Below, piece by piece: positions 57,086 to 64,000 of a stretch of 64,000 nucleotides of DNA. Made by a program: the position numbers and the translations under genes. The notes under the pieces are model-generated. The model searched no databases, was not told the origin of the DNA, and saw only the letters and a list, made by a program, of their open reading frames with translations. Numbering within the stretch: the first letter of the stretch is position 1; the number at the start of each line of letters is the position of its first letter. The DNA is from [Empedobacter] haloabium (GTDB lineage Bacteria; Pseudomonadota; Gammaproteobacteria; Burkholderiales; Burkholderiaceae_D). The DNA is taken from NCBI GenBank assembly GCA_008011715.2, contig CP136508.1:6076001-6140000 (forward strand), in the 5' to 3' direction.

Positions 57086-57434
57086 ACCAATTCTGGGATG
57101 CGACAGCCTACCTACAGCTTATGGTCTTGGCTTACGGAATTGAAACTTGTCGGCTGAGACCCATACTTTGCGCTGGGCTTTTGCAGGGGATGGAAGATTG
57201 CCTGGAGAGGTACTGACGGGTTGTCGAAAAAACCTGGCTCGACGACGCGCGATAGGTAGAGGAAAACGGAAGGTCGGTTTCGGCGGATCGACCGGTTCGG
57301 GAAGTTCACCGAACCAATCGATACGCCGGAAATGTCCGTCTTGGGGCAGGGCCCTGGGGAAGGTAAGTGCTGTTTTCTTCAGGCTGTTCGAATCGAGGAT
57401 GGTCTTACAGCTTCTGAATTTTTCTCGCCAAGTT

Positions 57435-58427
57435 CTAGCTGTTCACCGCTTCGAGCAGGTTATGCGCCTGCACGTCGGCGTGATACGAGCTGCGCACCAT
57501 CGCGCCCACGGCGGCGTGGCCGAAGCCCATCTTGTATGCTTCTTCCTCGAACATCTTGAACACGTCCGGGTGCACGTAGCGGCGCACCGGCAGGTGGCTG
57601 TTCGACGGCGCCAGGTACTGGCCGATCGTCAGCATGTCGATGTCGTGCTCGCGCATGTCGCGCATGACCTGCAGGATTTCCTCGTCCGTCTCGCCCAGGC
57701 CGACCATCAGGCCCGACTTGGTCTTCACGTGCGGGTACATCGCCTTGAAGTCCTTCAGGAGCTTCAACGAATGCAGGTAGTCGGCGCCCGGGCGCGCTTC
57801 CTTGTACAGGCGCGGCACCGTTTCCAGGTTGTGGTTCATCACGTCCGGCAGGCCGTCCGCGAAGATGTTCAGCGCCTTTTCCAGGCGGCCGCGGAAATCC
57901 GGCACCAGCACTTCGATCTGCGTCTTCGGCGACAGCTCTTTCGTCTTCGTGATGCACTCGACGAAGTGGCCGGCGCCGCCATCACGCAGGTCGTCGCGGT
58001 CCACCGACGTGATGACCACGTACGACAGGCGCAGCTTGGCGATCGTGTTGGCCAGGTTGGCCGGTTCGTTCACGTCCAGCGGGTCCGGGCGGCCGTGGCC
58101 CACGTCGCAGAACGGGCAGCGGCGGGTGCACTTGTCGCCCATGATCATGAAGGTGGCCGTGCCCTTGCCGAAGCATTCGCCGATGTTCGGGCAGGAGGCT
58201 TCCTCGCACACGGTCACCAGCTTGTTCTCGCGCAGGATGTCCTTGATCTCGTAGAAGCGGCTCGAGGCCGACGCCGCCTTCACGCGGATCCACTCCGGCT
58301 TCTTCAGGCGCTCCACCTGCTCGACCGGCACGATCTTGATCGGGATGCGCGAGGTCTTGCTGGCGCCTTTTTGCTTCTCGCTGGGGTTGTAAGCGGGGGC
58401 GGTGCTGGAAGTGGTCTCGGTAGTCAT
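57435..58427 (-). CDS. lipA: Lipoyl synthase
   Basis: A 330-residue radical-SAM enzyme inserting two sulfurs into octanoyl groups on lipoyl domains. The auxiliary cluster ligands are Cys74, Cys79 and Cys85 ([12 protein letters not shown]). The radical-SAM cluster is Cys100, Cys104 and Cys107 (CTRRCPFC). Other marks are [19 protein letters not shown] and [10 protein letters not shown]. The length is normal. It follows lipB by 36 nt and makes lipoate cofactor for the dehydrogenase complexes. Confidence 0.96.
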   Translation of the reverse strand: MTTETTSSTAPAYNPSEKQKGASKTSRIPIKIVPVEQVERLKKPEWIRVKAASASSRFYEIKDILRENKLVTVCEEASCPNIGECFGKGTATFMIMGDKCTRRCPFCDVGHGRPDPLDVNEPANLANTIAKLRLSYVVITSVDRDDLRDGGAGHFVECITKTKELSPKTQIEVLVPDFRGRLEKALNIFADGLPDVMNHNLETVPRLYKEARPGADYLHSLKLLKDFKAMYPHVKTKSGLMVGLGETDEEILQVMRDMREHDIDMLTIGQYLAPSNSHLPVRRYVHPDVFKMFEEEAYKMGFGHAAVGAMVRSSYHADVQAHNLLEAVNS

Positions 58428-58463
58428 GACAGTTGCCCTTGCGGGCTTTTCAGGTAAATTCGG

Positions 58464-59144
58464 TTAGGCGACGGCGGCTTCGGCGCCCACGTCGAGCAGC
58501 GCGACCAGTTCGTTGGCCAGCGCCCGCTGCACGTCGGCCAGCGGGGGCGCGACACCCATCGTGCGCATGTCGACCGTTTCCAGGCCGGCGTAGCCGCACG
58601 GGTTGATCCAGGTGAACGGCGCCAGGTCCATCGCCACGTTCAGCGACACGCCGTGGTAGGTGCAGCCGTTGCCGCGCACTTTCAGGCCCAGCGCGGCGAT
58701 CTTGGCGCCCCGTTTCGGGCCGTCGGCGATATAGATGCCAGGCGCGCCTTCGACCCGTTCGCCGGCCAGATTATACGCCGCCAGCACATTGATGATGGCC
58801 TGCTCGATTTTATGGACGAACTGGCGCGCATACAGCTTGCCGCCGGGTTTGTTGCGGCGCAGGTCCATCAGCAGGTAGATGACGACTTGGCCGGGGCCGT
58901 GGTACGTCACCTCGCCGCCGCGGTCCGTCTGCACCACCGGGATCCGCGCCGCGCCCGCCAGCAAGTGGCCGCGATCGGCGCCCAGGCCCAGGGTGAATAC
59001 GGGCGGGTGCTCGACGATCCACAGCTCGTCGGGCGTGTCGGCCGTGCGCGCATCCGTAAAGGCGCGCATCGCGGCGAAGGTCGGTTCGTAGTCGGCTTGA
59101 CCGAGGTGGCGGATCACCGCCGGTTCGGGTCGGGTCGTGGACAT
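58464..59144 (-). CDS. lipB: Octanoyl-ACP:protein N-octanoyltransferase
   Basis: A 226-residue enzyme moving octanoate from ACP to lipoyl domains, supplying the LipA substrate. The catalytic pair is Lys148 ([11 protein letters not shown]) and Cys183 ([10 protein letters not shown]). [20 protein letters not shown] is the substrate segment. The start is the ATG at 59144; the longer frame to 59285 reaches toward ybeD. Gene order ybeD-lipB-lipA is the conserved one. Confidence 0.95.
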   Translation of the reverse strand: MSTTRPEPAVIRHLGQADYEPTFAAMRAFTDARTADTPDELWIVEHPPVFTLGLGADRGHLLAGAARIPVVQTDRGGEVTYHGPGQVVIYLLMDLRRNKPGGKLYARQFVHKIEQAIINVLAAYNLAGERVEGAPGIYIADGPKRGAKIAALGLKVRGNGCTYHGVSLNVAMDLAPFTWINPCGYAGLETVDMRTMGVAPPLADVQRALANELVALLDVGAEAAVA

Positions 59145-59232
59145 GGGCAGCTTGCGTGGATCGAAGCCTGCCATTATACGCGCCGTCTCAGGCGCGTGCT
59201 CAAGAAGCAGGCAGCCGCCCGGGGCAGTACCG

Positions 59233-59508
59233 TTACAGCACCACCTTGACCATCGGGTGGCCCGACAGCTCGGCGTACAGCGCATCCAGCTGCTCGCGGC
59301 TGATCGCGCGCACGGTCACGGTCAGGCCCGTGTAGTTGCCGCTGGACGAAGGACGCGTCTCGACCTTGCCTTCATGGAAAGTCGGATCGTGCTTGACGAT
59401 GACGTCGATGATCGTGGCGGTGAACGTTTCGTGCGTCGGACCCATCACCTTGATCGGGAAGTCGCTCGGGTATTCGATGAGGGACTCTTTGGGCGGAATA
59501 GCGGACAT
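59233..59508 (-). CDS. ybeD: YbeD/DUF493 family protein
   Basis: A 91-residue small alpha-beta protein ([46 protein letters not shown]) of the DUF493/YbeD family. The fold resembles ACT-like regulatory domains. It is commonly encoded next to lipB, as here, but its function is not settled. The start ATG is at 59508. It is the first gene of the lip group. Confidence 0.88.
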   Translation of the reverse strand: MSAIPPKESLIEYPSDFPIKVMGPTHETFTATIIDVIVKHDPTFHEGKVETRPSSSGNYTGLTVTVRAISREQLDALYAELSGHPMVKVVL

Positions 59509-59587
59509 GATGTTTCCAATCGTAGATGAGGACAAGCGGCGCACTGCGCCAACCGGTATTGTAGCCAAAGGTGGGGATCGTTCAGGC

Positions 59588-59613
59588 AAAAAAAAGCCAG
59601 CCCGAAGGCTGGC
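59588..59613 (-). terminator. Rho-independent terminator downstream of the DUF6600 gene
   Basis: The stem GCCAGCC/GGCTGGC with loop CGAA (59596-59613) is followed on the minus strand by a run of T (A tract at 59588-59595). It would end the minus-strand transcript from 61887 before the ybeD promoter. Confidence 0.8.
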
Positions 59614-59820
59614 CGAAAAACTATTCGTGATAACGGAATAGTCGGGACGCTGGTGCGGTCTCGAGAATGCCTGGGTTGCGGACCGTGTCGTCGGTCCTGT
59701 CGTACCCGTGTTCCCGTACGTCGTACTGTACGAAAGTGTAGGGGCGCCGGGCTACGGCTTTGTGACAAGCTGCACGAATCCCGCCCCGAATGGTCGAAAA
59801 CCGGGGCCGGACGTATGCGC
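59614..59820. other. Gap between the terminator and the DUF6600 gene
   Basis: No gene is recognised here. It contains a short inverted repeat, CTATTC/GAATAG, at about 59621-59641. Confidence 0.5.
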
Positions 59821-61887
59821 TCAGCGCTCGCGGATGCCGTCCTGGCGCGGCTGGCGCGGACCGCGGTGCTGGCCGCCGGGCTGCGCCGGCGCTTGCGGCT
59901 GCGGTTGGGCCTGCGGCTGCGCTGGCAGCGGTGCGACCGGCGCAGGGGGCGGCGGTGCGGGCCGTGGCGCGACCACTGGCGGCGGCGCGGCCGGCGGCGG
60001 CGCGGCCGGCGTGAACACCGCGCGCGGATTCGGTGCCGTGGCGATCGGTGGTGGCGCGGCCGGTGCCGGCTGGACCGGGCGCCCGTTCCAGCGCTGCTCG
60101 TTCTGCTGGCGGCGCGCGTCCATCAATTCGCGTCGGCGTTCCACCTGCTCTTCCAGCAGGCGGTGACGGCGCTCGGCCTGCTCGGCGGCCGGAGCGAACT
60201 GGCCTGGCGTCATCGTTGTGATCACGTGGCCCTGGGCGCGGTCGGCGATGCCGTCGCCGTTGCGGTCATGGCGCGGATCGACCAGGCCCTGGGCGCGGTC
60301 CGGGATGCCGTCGCGATTGCGGTCGGCGCGTGGATCGGCCAGGCCTTGCGCCGCGTCGGCGATGCCATCGCCGTTGCGGTCGCGCTGCAGGCGGTCGGCG
60401 ACCCCGTCATGATTGCGGTCGCGCTCCGGCCAGCGCTCGGTCGTGATGATGCGGTCCGGGCGCGGCTGCAAGCCGTCGGCAATACCGTCGCGGTTGCGGT
60501 CCGGCGTCTGCAAGCGGTCGGCGACACCATCGCGATTGCGGTCCGGCCCTTGCACGCCATCGGCGATGCCGTCGTGGTTGCGGTCGCGCTGCAGGCGGTC
60601 GGCGACGCCGTCGCCATTGCGGTCGCCCGGCCGCGCCGTGACGCCCGGCGGCGTCACCGGCACGCCAGGGGGCAGGGTGCTGATCGTGTTCGGGAAGATC
60701 GTGGCGCGCGGCACGTTGTTGACAGCCACCGTGCGGCGCTGCTCGAAGCGGTCGCGCGGCACGATCGTCAGGCCGTCGCGGCGGCCGTCCGGCGCGTAGC
60801 GACCGCGCCGGTCGCTGTCGTGGAAGCGCCAGCCCAGCCGTTCCTCGTAGCGCGGCGAGACCGGGTAGTGCGGCACGTAGCGGTCGCGCGGCGTCAGCGG
60901 ATACCAGCCCAGGCCGGGCGCGCGGCGGCGGTCGCGGAATTCGACAGCCCAGCCGGGACCGCCCACCCAGCCCACCAGCGCCGGCGCCCACACCGGCCGG
61001 CCGACGACGCGGCCTGGCGCCCAGCACCAGCGCCGGTTGACCAGCACCCAGCGGCCGTAATGGCTGGGCGCATAACCCCAGGGCGCATTGTCGATCCAGG
61101 TCCAGCCCCACGGCGACAGCCAGGTCCAGCGGCCGTCGCGGTAGGGCGCCCAGTCCGAGGCCACATTGCGCGGCGCCCACAGCGGGCCGTAGTCGCTGCT
61201 GACAGTCCAGCTGCCGTGGCGATCCAGCTCTTCGTATCCAGTAACGTCGGCGGGAACGTAGCGGGTGGCGATCGCCGCCTCGTCGCGGCGGTCGCGGTTC
61301 TGCGCCCAGGCGTCGAAATTGTCGGCCAGCGCCTGGCCCGTGGCGATATCGTCATCGCGCACGTCGGCGCGCTTGCCGGCGCGTAGCGTCAGCGCGGTGC
61401 CGCCGCCTTCGACGCGGGCGATCCCCTCCAGCGTGGACACCCGCGTGCTGTCGGGCACGCGCTCGGTCTCGACCTTGACGACGCCCGGCTCCGTCAGCAG
61501 CACGCGCGCGTGCGCGGTGGCCAGCTCGAAACCGCCCAGCAGGGCCGGATCGCGCAGGTGCACGCTGACGGCGCCGTGGTGCAGGCGCAGGCGCATCACG
61601 TCGTCGTCCAGTTGTTCGATTGCCAGGTCGCTGTCGCCGTCGAGCCGGATGGCGGCGGCCCCCACGCGCACTTCGGCGCGGGCACCGGCCGCCGTGATGA
61701 CGTGGTGGTCCGAGCTGACGGGCCAGTTCAGCAGCGAGCCGGACTCGCTGCCGTCACCGGTGCGCACCGTCACCGCGCCCTCGGCGGCGGCGATACGGCC
61801 CACCCGGGCGGGCGGATCGGCCAGCGCAAAGGAAGAAGCGGCCACGAGGGCCGCCAGCAACAGGAAGTGCAGGGTCTTGCGGTTCAT
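59821..61887 (-). CDS. FecR-domain/DUF6600 exported protein with calcium-binding-type repeats
   Basis: A 688-residue exported protein. It has a signal peptide (1-23, ending AFALA-like SSFALA), a FecR-type beta domain (about 30-175; EGAVTVRTGDGSE), then a Trp/Tyr-rich DUF6600 region (about 215-350; WTWLSPWGWTWIDNAPWGYAP). A Pro-rich part is followed by eight repeats of DRNxDGxxD between residues 422 and 550, which resemble thrombospondin type 3 / dockerin-like calcium loops. A charged coil and a Pro/Gln-rich tail (610-688) end it. DUF6600 proteins have unknown function. The repeats are encoded at about 60238-60624 and make strong open frames on the opposite strand too. It is monocistronic, with the terminator at 59588. 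Confidence 0.85.
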   Translation of the reverse strand: MNRKTLHFLLLAALVAASSFALADPPARVGRIAAAEGAVTVRTGDGSESGSLLNWPVSSDHHVITAAGARAEVRVGAAAIRLDGDSDLAIEQLDDDVMRLRLHHGAVSVHLRDPALLGGFELATAHARVLLTEPGVVKVETERVPDSTRVSTLEGIARVEGGGTALTLRAGKRADVRDDDIATGQALADNFDAWAQNRDRRDEAAIATRYVPADVTGYEELDRHGSWTVSSDYGPLWAPRNVASDWAPYRDGRWTWLSPWGWTWIDNAPWGYAPSHYGRWVLVNRRWCWAPGRVVGRPVWAPALVGWVGGPGWAVEFRDRRRAPGLGWYPLTPRDRYVPHYPVSPRYEERLGWRFHDSDRRGRYAPDGRRDGLTIVPRDRFEQRRTVAVNNVPRATIFPNTISTLPPGVPVTPPGVTARPGDRNGDGVADRLQRDRNHDGIADGVQGPDRNRDGVADRLQTPDRNRDGIADGLQPRPDRIITTERWPERDRNHDGVADRLQRDRNGDGIADAAQGLADPRADRNRDGIPDRAQGLVDPRHDRNGDGIADRAQGHVITTMTPGQFAPAAEQAERRHRLLEEQVERRRELMDARRQQNEQRWNGRPVQPAPAAPPPIATAPNPRAVFTPAAPPPAAPPPVVAPRPAPPPPAPVAPLPAQPQAQPQPQAPAQPGGQHRGPRQPRQDGIRER

Positions 61888-61963
61888 CGATGTCTCCGGA
61901 GCGTTATCCCGATTTAACGCTCGGCCGCGCCGCGCGCCGACAGCCGTTACAAATTGAAGCAGT

Positions 61964-62599
61964 TCAGGCCTGGCGCTTGACGAAGAACAGCGCCGTGCCG
62001 ACCGCCATCAGCAGCCCGCCGAACACGCGGTTCTGCACCCGCAGGGCGCGCGGGTCGCGGAAATAGCCCTGCATCGTCGAGGCCAGCAGCGCGTAACCAT
62101 GCATGACCGTCATGTCGATCGCCACCATCGTCACGGCCAGGATCAGCAGCTGGGGCAACACGGGCTCGCCCTGCGTGATGAACTGCGGCAGCACGGCCAC
62201 CATGAAGATGATGCCTTTCGGATTCGTGGCGTTGGTGAGAAAGCCCGTCAGCACGCGGCGCCCCGTCGAGGGCAACGTTGCCTGCCTGGCCACGCCGACC
62301 TCGGCGCCACCGTCCACCTTGGCGCGCCATTGCGACAGGCCCAGCCAGATCAGGTACAGCGCGCCCACCGTCTTGACGACGTTGAACGCGAATTCGGACG
62401 CCAGCAGCAAGGAACCCACGCCGGCACCGGCAATGAACAGCACCAGCAACAGCCCCAGCTGGAGTCCCATGACCGTGGCGCTGGCCTTGCGCACGCCGTA
62501 CGACAAGCCATGCGACATCGACAACACGGCACCGGAACCGGGCGAGATGGCGATGATGATGGCGGAGATGGCAAAACCGAGCCAGGTGGCAAAACTCAT
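61964..62599 (-). CDS. LysE/RhtB family amino-acid exporter
   Basis: A 211-residue inner-membrane protein with about six helices. The LysE-family start, LGFAISAIIIAISPGSGAVL, is followed by SYGVRKASATVMGLQLGLLL and the NPKGIIFMVAVLPQFI segment. It exports amino acids or homoserine-lactone-like compounds in relatives; the substrate is not predictable. The start ATG is at 62599; the longer frame to 62713 runs into the divergent gene's promoter. It is divergent from the DUF808 gene. Confidence 0.9.
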   Translation of the reverse strand: MSFATWLGFAISAIIIAISPGSGAVLSMSHGLSYGVRKASATVMGLQLGLLLVLFIAGAGVGSLLLASEFAFNVVKTVGALYLIWLGLSQWRAKVDGGAEVGVARQATLPSTGRRVLTGFLTNATNPKGIIFMVAVLPQFITQGEPVLPQLLILAVTMVAIDMTVMHGYALLASTMQGYFRDPRALRVQNRVFGGLLMAVGTALFFVKRQA

Positions 62600-62715
62600 G
62601 GGGGATCCAGGCAAGAACAATGCATGTAGAGTAACGCAGATTGCAGCACAGCGCAGCGCCGCCGCCGGGTAAGGTAAGATTATCGGTTCAACCACTTCCC
62701 TAGAGAGAGCCACCG

Positions 62716-63666
62716 ATGGCCGGAACCAGCCTGCTTGCCCTGATCGACGATATTGCCACCATTCTCGACGACGTCGCCGCCATGAGCAAGGTGGCCGCGA
62801 AAAAAACCGCCGGCGTGCTGGGCGACGACCTGGCGCTCAACGCCCAGCAGGTGGCCGGCGTCAAGGCCGACCGCGAATTGCCCGTCGTCTGGGCCGTGGC
62901 GGTGGGGTCGACCAAGAACAAGGCGATCCTCGTGCCCGCTGCGCTGGCCATCAGCGCCTTCGCGCCGTGGGGCGTAACGCCGCTGTTGATGATCGGCGGC
63001 GCCTACCTGTGCTTCGAGGGCTTTGAAAAGCTCGCGCACAAGTTCCTGCACAGCAAGGAAGAAGACGAGCAGCACCATGCCGAGCTGGTGGCCGCCGTGA
63101 CCGATCCCGAGGTCGACCTGTGCGCGCTGGAGAAGGAAAAGATCAGCGGCGCCATCCGGACCGACTTCATTCTGTCCGCCGAGATCATCGTCATCGCGCT
63201 GGGCACCGTGTCGGCCGCGCCGTTCAGCCAGCAGGTGGCCGTGCTGGTCAGCATCGCCGCCATCATGACCGTCGGTGTGTACGGCATCGTGGCCGGCATC
63301 GTCAAGATGGACGATGCCGGTCTGTACCTGAGTCAGCGCGCCGGGGCCGGCATGGCGGCCGTGCGCGCGCTGGGCCGCTTCCTGCTGGCCGCGGCGCCCA
63401 AGCTGATGAAGCTGCTGTCGGTGCTGGGCACCGTGGCGATGTTCATGGTCGGCGGCGGTATCCTCACGCATGGCATTCCGCAGCTGCACGATGTCATCCA
63501 CCACGCCGCCGAGTCGGCCCATGCGGTGGGGGGCGTCGGCCCGGCGCTGGGCTGGCTGACGCCGCACGTGGCCGACATCGTCGTCGGCGTGCTGACCGGT
63601 GCCATAGTGCTGGCAGCCGTTTCCGTGGTCACTAAAGTGTTGCGCAAATTCAAGGGCAAGGCTTAA
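62716..63666 (+). CDS. DUF808 family inner-membrane protein (YedI-like)
   Basis: A 316-residue polytopic membrane protein of the DUF808/YedI family. It starts MAGTSLLALIDDIATILDDV, followed by AAKKTAGVLGDDLALNAQQV and several long hydrophobic segments (about 75-100, 150-205, 230-265, 285-305). Function is unknown across the family. AGAGAGAG precedes the ATG. A broken YiaA-like gene lies 53 nt downstream. Confidence 0.88.
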   Translation: MAGTSLLALIDDIATILDDVAAMSKVAAKKTAGVLGDDLALNAQQVAGVKADRELPVVWAVAVGSTKNKAILVPAALAISAFAPWGVTPLLMIGGAYLCFEGFEKLAHKFLHSKEEDEQHHAELVAAVTDPEVDLCALEKEKISGAIRTDFILSAEIIVIALGTVSAAPFSQQVAVLVSIAAIMTVGVYGIVAGIVKMDDAGLYLSQRAGAGMAAVRALGRFLLAAAPKLMKLLSVLGTVAMFMVGGGILTHGIPQLHDVIHHAAESAHAVGGVGPALGWLTPHVADIVVGVLTGAIVLAAVSVVTKVLRKFKGKA

Positions 63667-63719
63667 ATTTTTGCCATCATGCAACACGCGGCGCCGTGCC
63701 GCGATAGCAAGGAGATTTC

Positions 63720-63952
63720 ATAAAGAACGTACAACGACCCACCGCCGCGTTTGTCGGCGCTGCCTGGCTGGCCATGCTGATCGGTGCCTTCGCCTATGTG
63801 GCGGGTGTGTTCAACGCCACGCTGGCGCCCAGCGAAAAGGGTTTTATGCGATGGCTTACACGCTGAGCCTGTTTGCCGCTGTCGCCGTGCAGAAAAACGT
63901 GCGCGACATCGCGGCCGCCGGCGGCCAGAAGGCCATGGAAGAGCCCGCCTGA
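63720..63952 (+). pseudogene. YiaA/YiaB-like inner-membrane protein gene, frameshifted and without ATG
   Basis: After a perfect AAGGAG (63709-63714) the expected start is ATA, not ATG. The frame then reads VQRPTAAFVGAAWLAMLIGA and NATLAPSEKG, and runs into a stop after about 40 codons. Reading in the -1 frame from the slippery heptamer A AAG GGT (63836-63842) continues in perfect family style as GFYAMAYTLSLFAAVAVQKN up to the TGA at 63952. The change of frame and the missing start point to a pseudogene. Only one YiaAB-type hairpin unit is present, whereas many relatives have two, so an internal deletion is also possible. Programmed frameshifting or a sequence error cannot be excluded. A family A repeat follows. 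Confidence 0.6.
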
Positions 63953-63967
63953 CCATGTAATGCCGAG

Positions 63968-64000
63968 CTCGTGTCCCACCGCGGTGACTGACCCCGCGGT
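63968..64000. repeat. Dispersed palindromic repeat, family A (copy 3, cut by window edge)
   Basis: CTCGTGTCCCAC followed by GGTGACTGACCCC matches the left arm and loop core of the copies at 1399 and 54505. The right arm lies beyond the window. Confidence 0.8.

Larger units (their letters stand above)
56917..57434. other. 518-bp intergenic region between the GH16 gene and lipA
   Basis: This gap is A+T-richer than average. Its left half holds the GH16 promoter and operator described separately. The right half (57100-57434) has only short open frames without recognisable content and one 7-bp hairpin (GGTTCGG/CCGAACC, 57294-57315). I see no gene in it. Confidence 0.6.

Noticed and set aside
57112..57309. 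Small minus-strand frame in the gap before lipA
   Set aside because: 65 codons without Shine-Dalgarno, hydrophobic pattern or family resemblance.
60238..60624. Periodic DNA that could suggest a CRISPR or satellite array
   Set aside because: The period follows codons of a protein repeat, with no conserved repeat and unique spacers and no cas genes.
59653..61386. Plus-strand frame of 577 codons with regular AVGD-type repeats
   Set aside because: The periodicity comes from the antisense of the DRNxDGxxD repeats in the DUF6600 gene; no start site or family.

Overview
The window is dense, high-G+C bacterial chromosome with short intergenic gaps and operons on both strands. Gene content points to a betaproteobacterium of the Oxalobacteraceae, of the Massilia/Duganella/Pseudoduganella kind: an rsmI-lpoA-yraN-diaA-dolP cluster, ybeD-lipB-lipA, an MCC-type leucine pathway, a hybrid malic enzyme, and short dispersed palindromes of a kind I associate with that group. 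The placement is inference from protein style and gene order; there is no rRNA here. No phage, CRISPR array or intact insertion sequence is visible.

Layout. 1-2596: end of a thiolase, an SDR and an acyl-CoA dehydrogenase (acyl-CoA oxidation). 2732-6609: an OmpR-type regulator and its RstB-like kinase, flanking an oppositely oriented mipA/ompV gene and an unknown exported protein. 6610-9886: a YihY/BrkB membrane protein and malic enzyme MaeB. 9903-28722: a long stretch dominated by cell-wall turnover. It holds an LD-carboxypeptidase, a TonB-dependent receptor, a family 5 solute-binding protein, an SpmA-SpmB fusion and PBP4 (dacB). These are followed by a minus-strand run of GntR regulator, murQ, an AmpG-like permease, a lipoprotein glycosidase, a sugar kinase, a lipoprotein amidase, a LysR regulator and a VanX-type dipeptidase, and then by a DadA-like D-amino acid dehydrogenase. 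Together these could take muropeptides apart and feed GlcNAc-6-P and pyruvate into metabolism.

28847-40076 is one long plus-strand run. Genes for leucine breakdown (methylcrotonyl-CoA carboxylase subunits, methylglutaconyl-CoA hydratase, HMG-CoA lyase) enclose a complete bioA-bioF-bioD-bioB biotin set, so the cofactor genes sit inside the operon of a biotin-dependent enzyme. A tRNA-Pro(TGG) with a clear promoter and terminator follows. 41656-46631 is the conserved rsmI/lpoA/yraN/diaA/dolP region plus a TlpA-like thioredoxin and a thioesterase. 46688-53743 is a divergent nucleoside uptake and salvage locus: BMP-type ABC transporter, GntR regulator, Tsx-like outer-membrane channel and a deaminase.

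53804-64000 is mixed: ung, an orphan Imm10-like immunity gene, a visibly A+T-richer island with a GH16 glucanase under a clear promoter and LacI-type operator, lipoate synthesis genes, a FecR/DUF6600 protein carrying eight calcium-binding-type repeats, a LysE exporter, a DUF808 protein and a broken YiaA-like gene. Three families of short palindromic repeats are scattered between genes.
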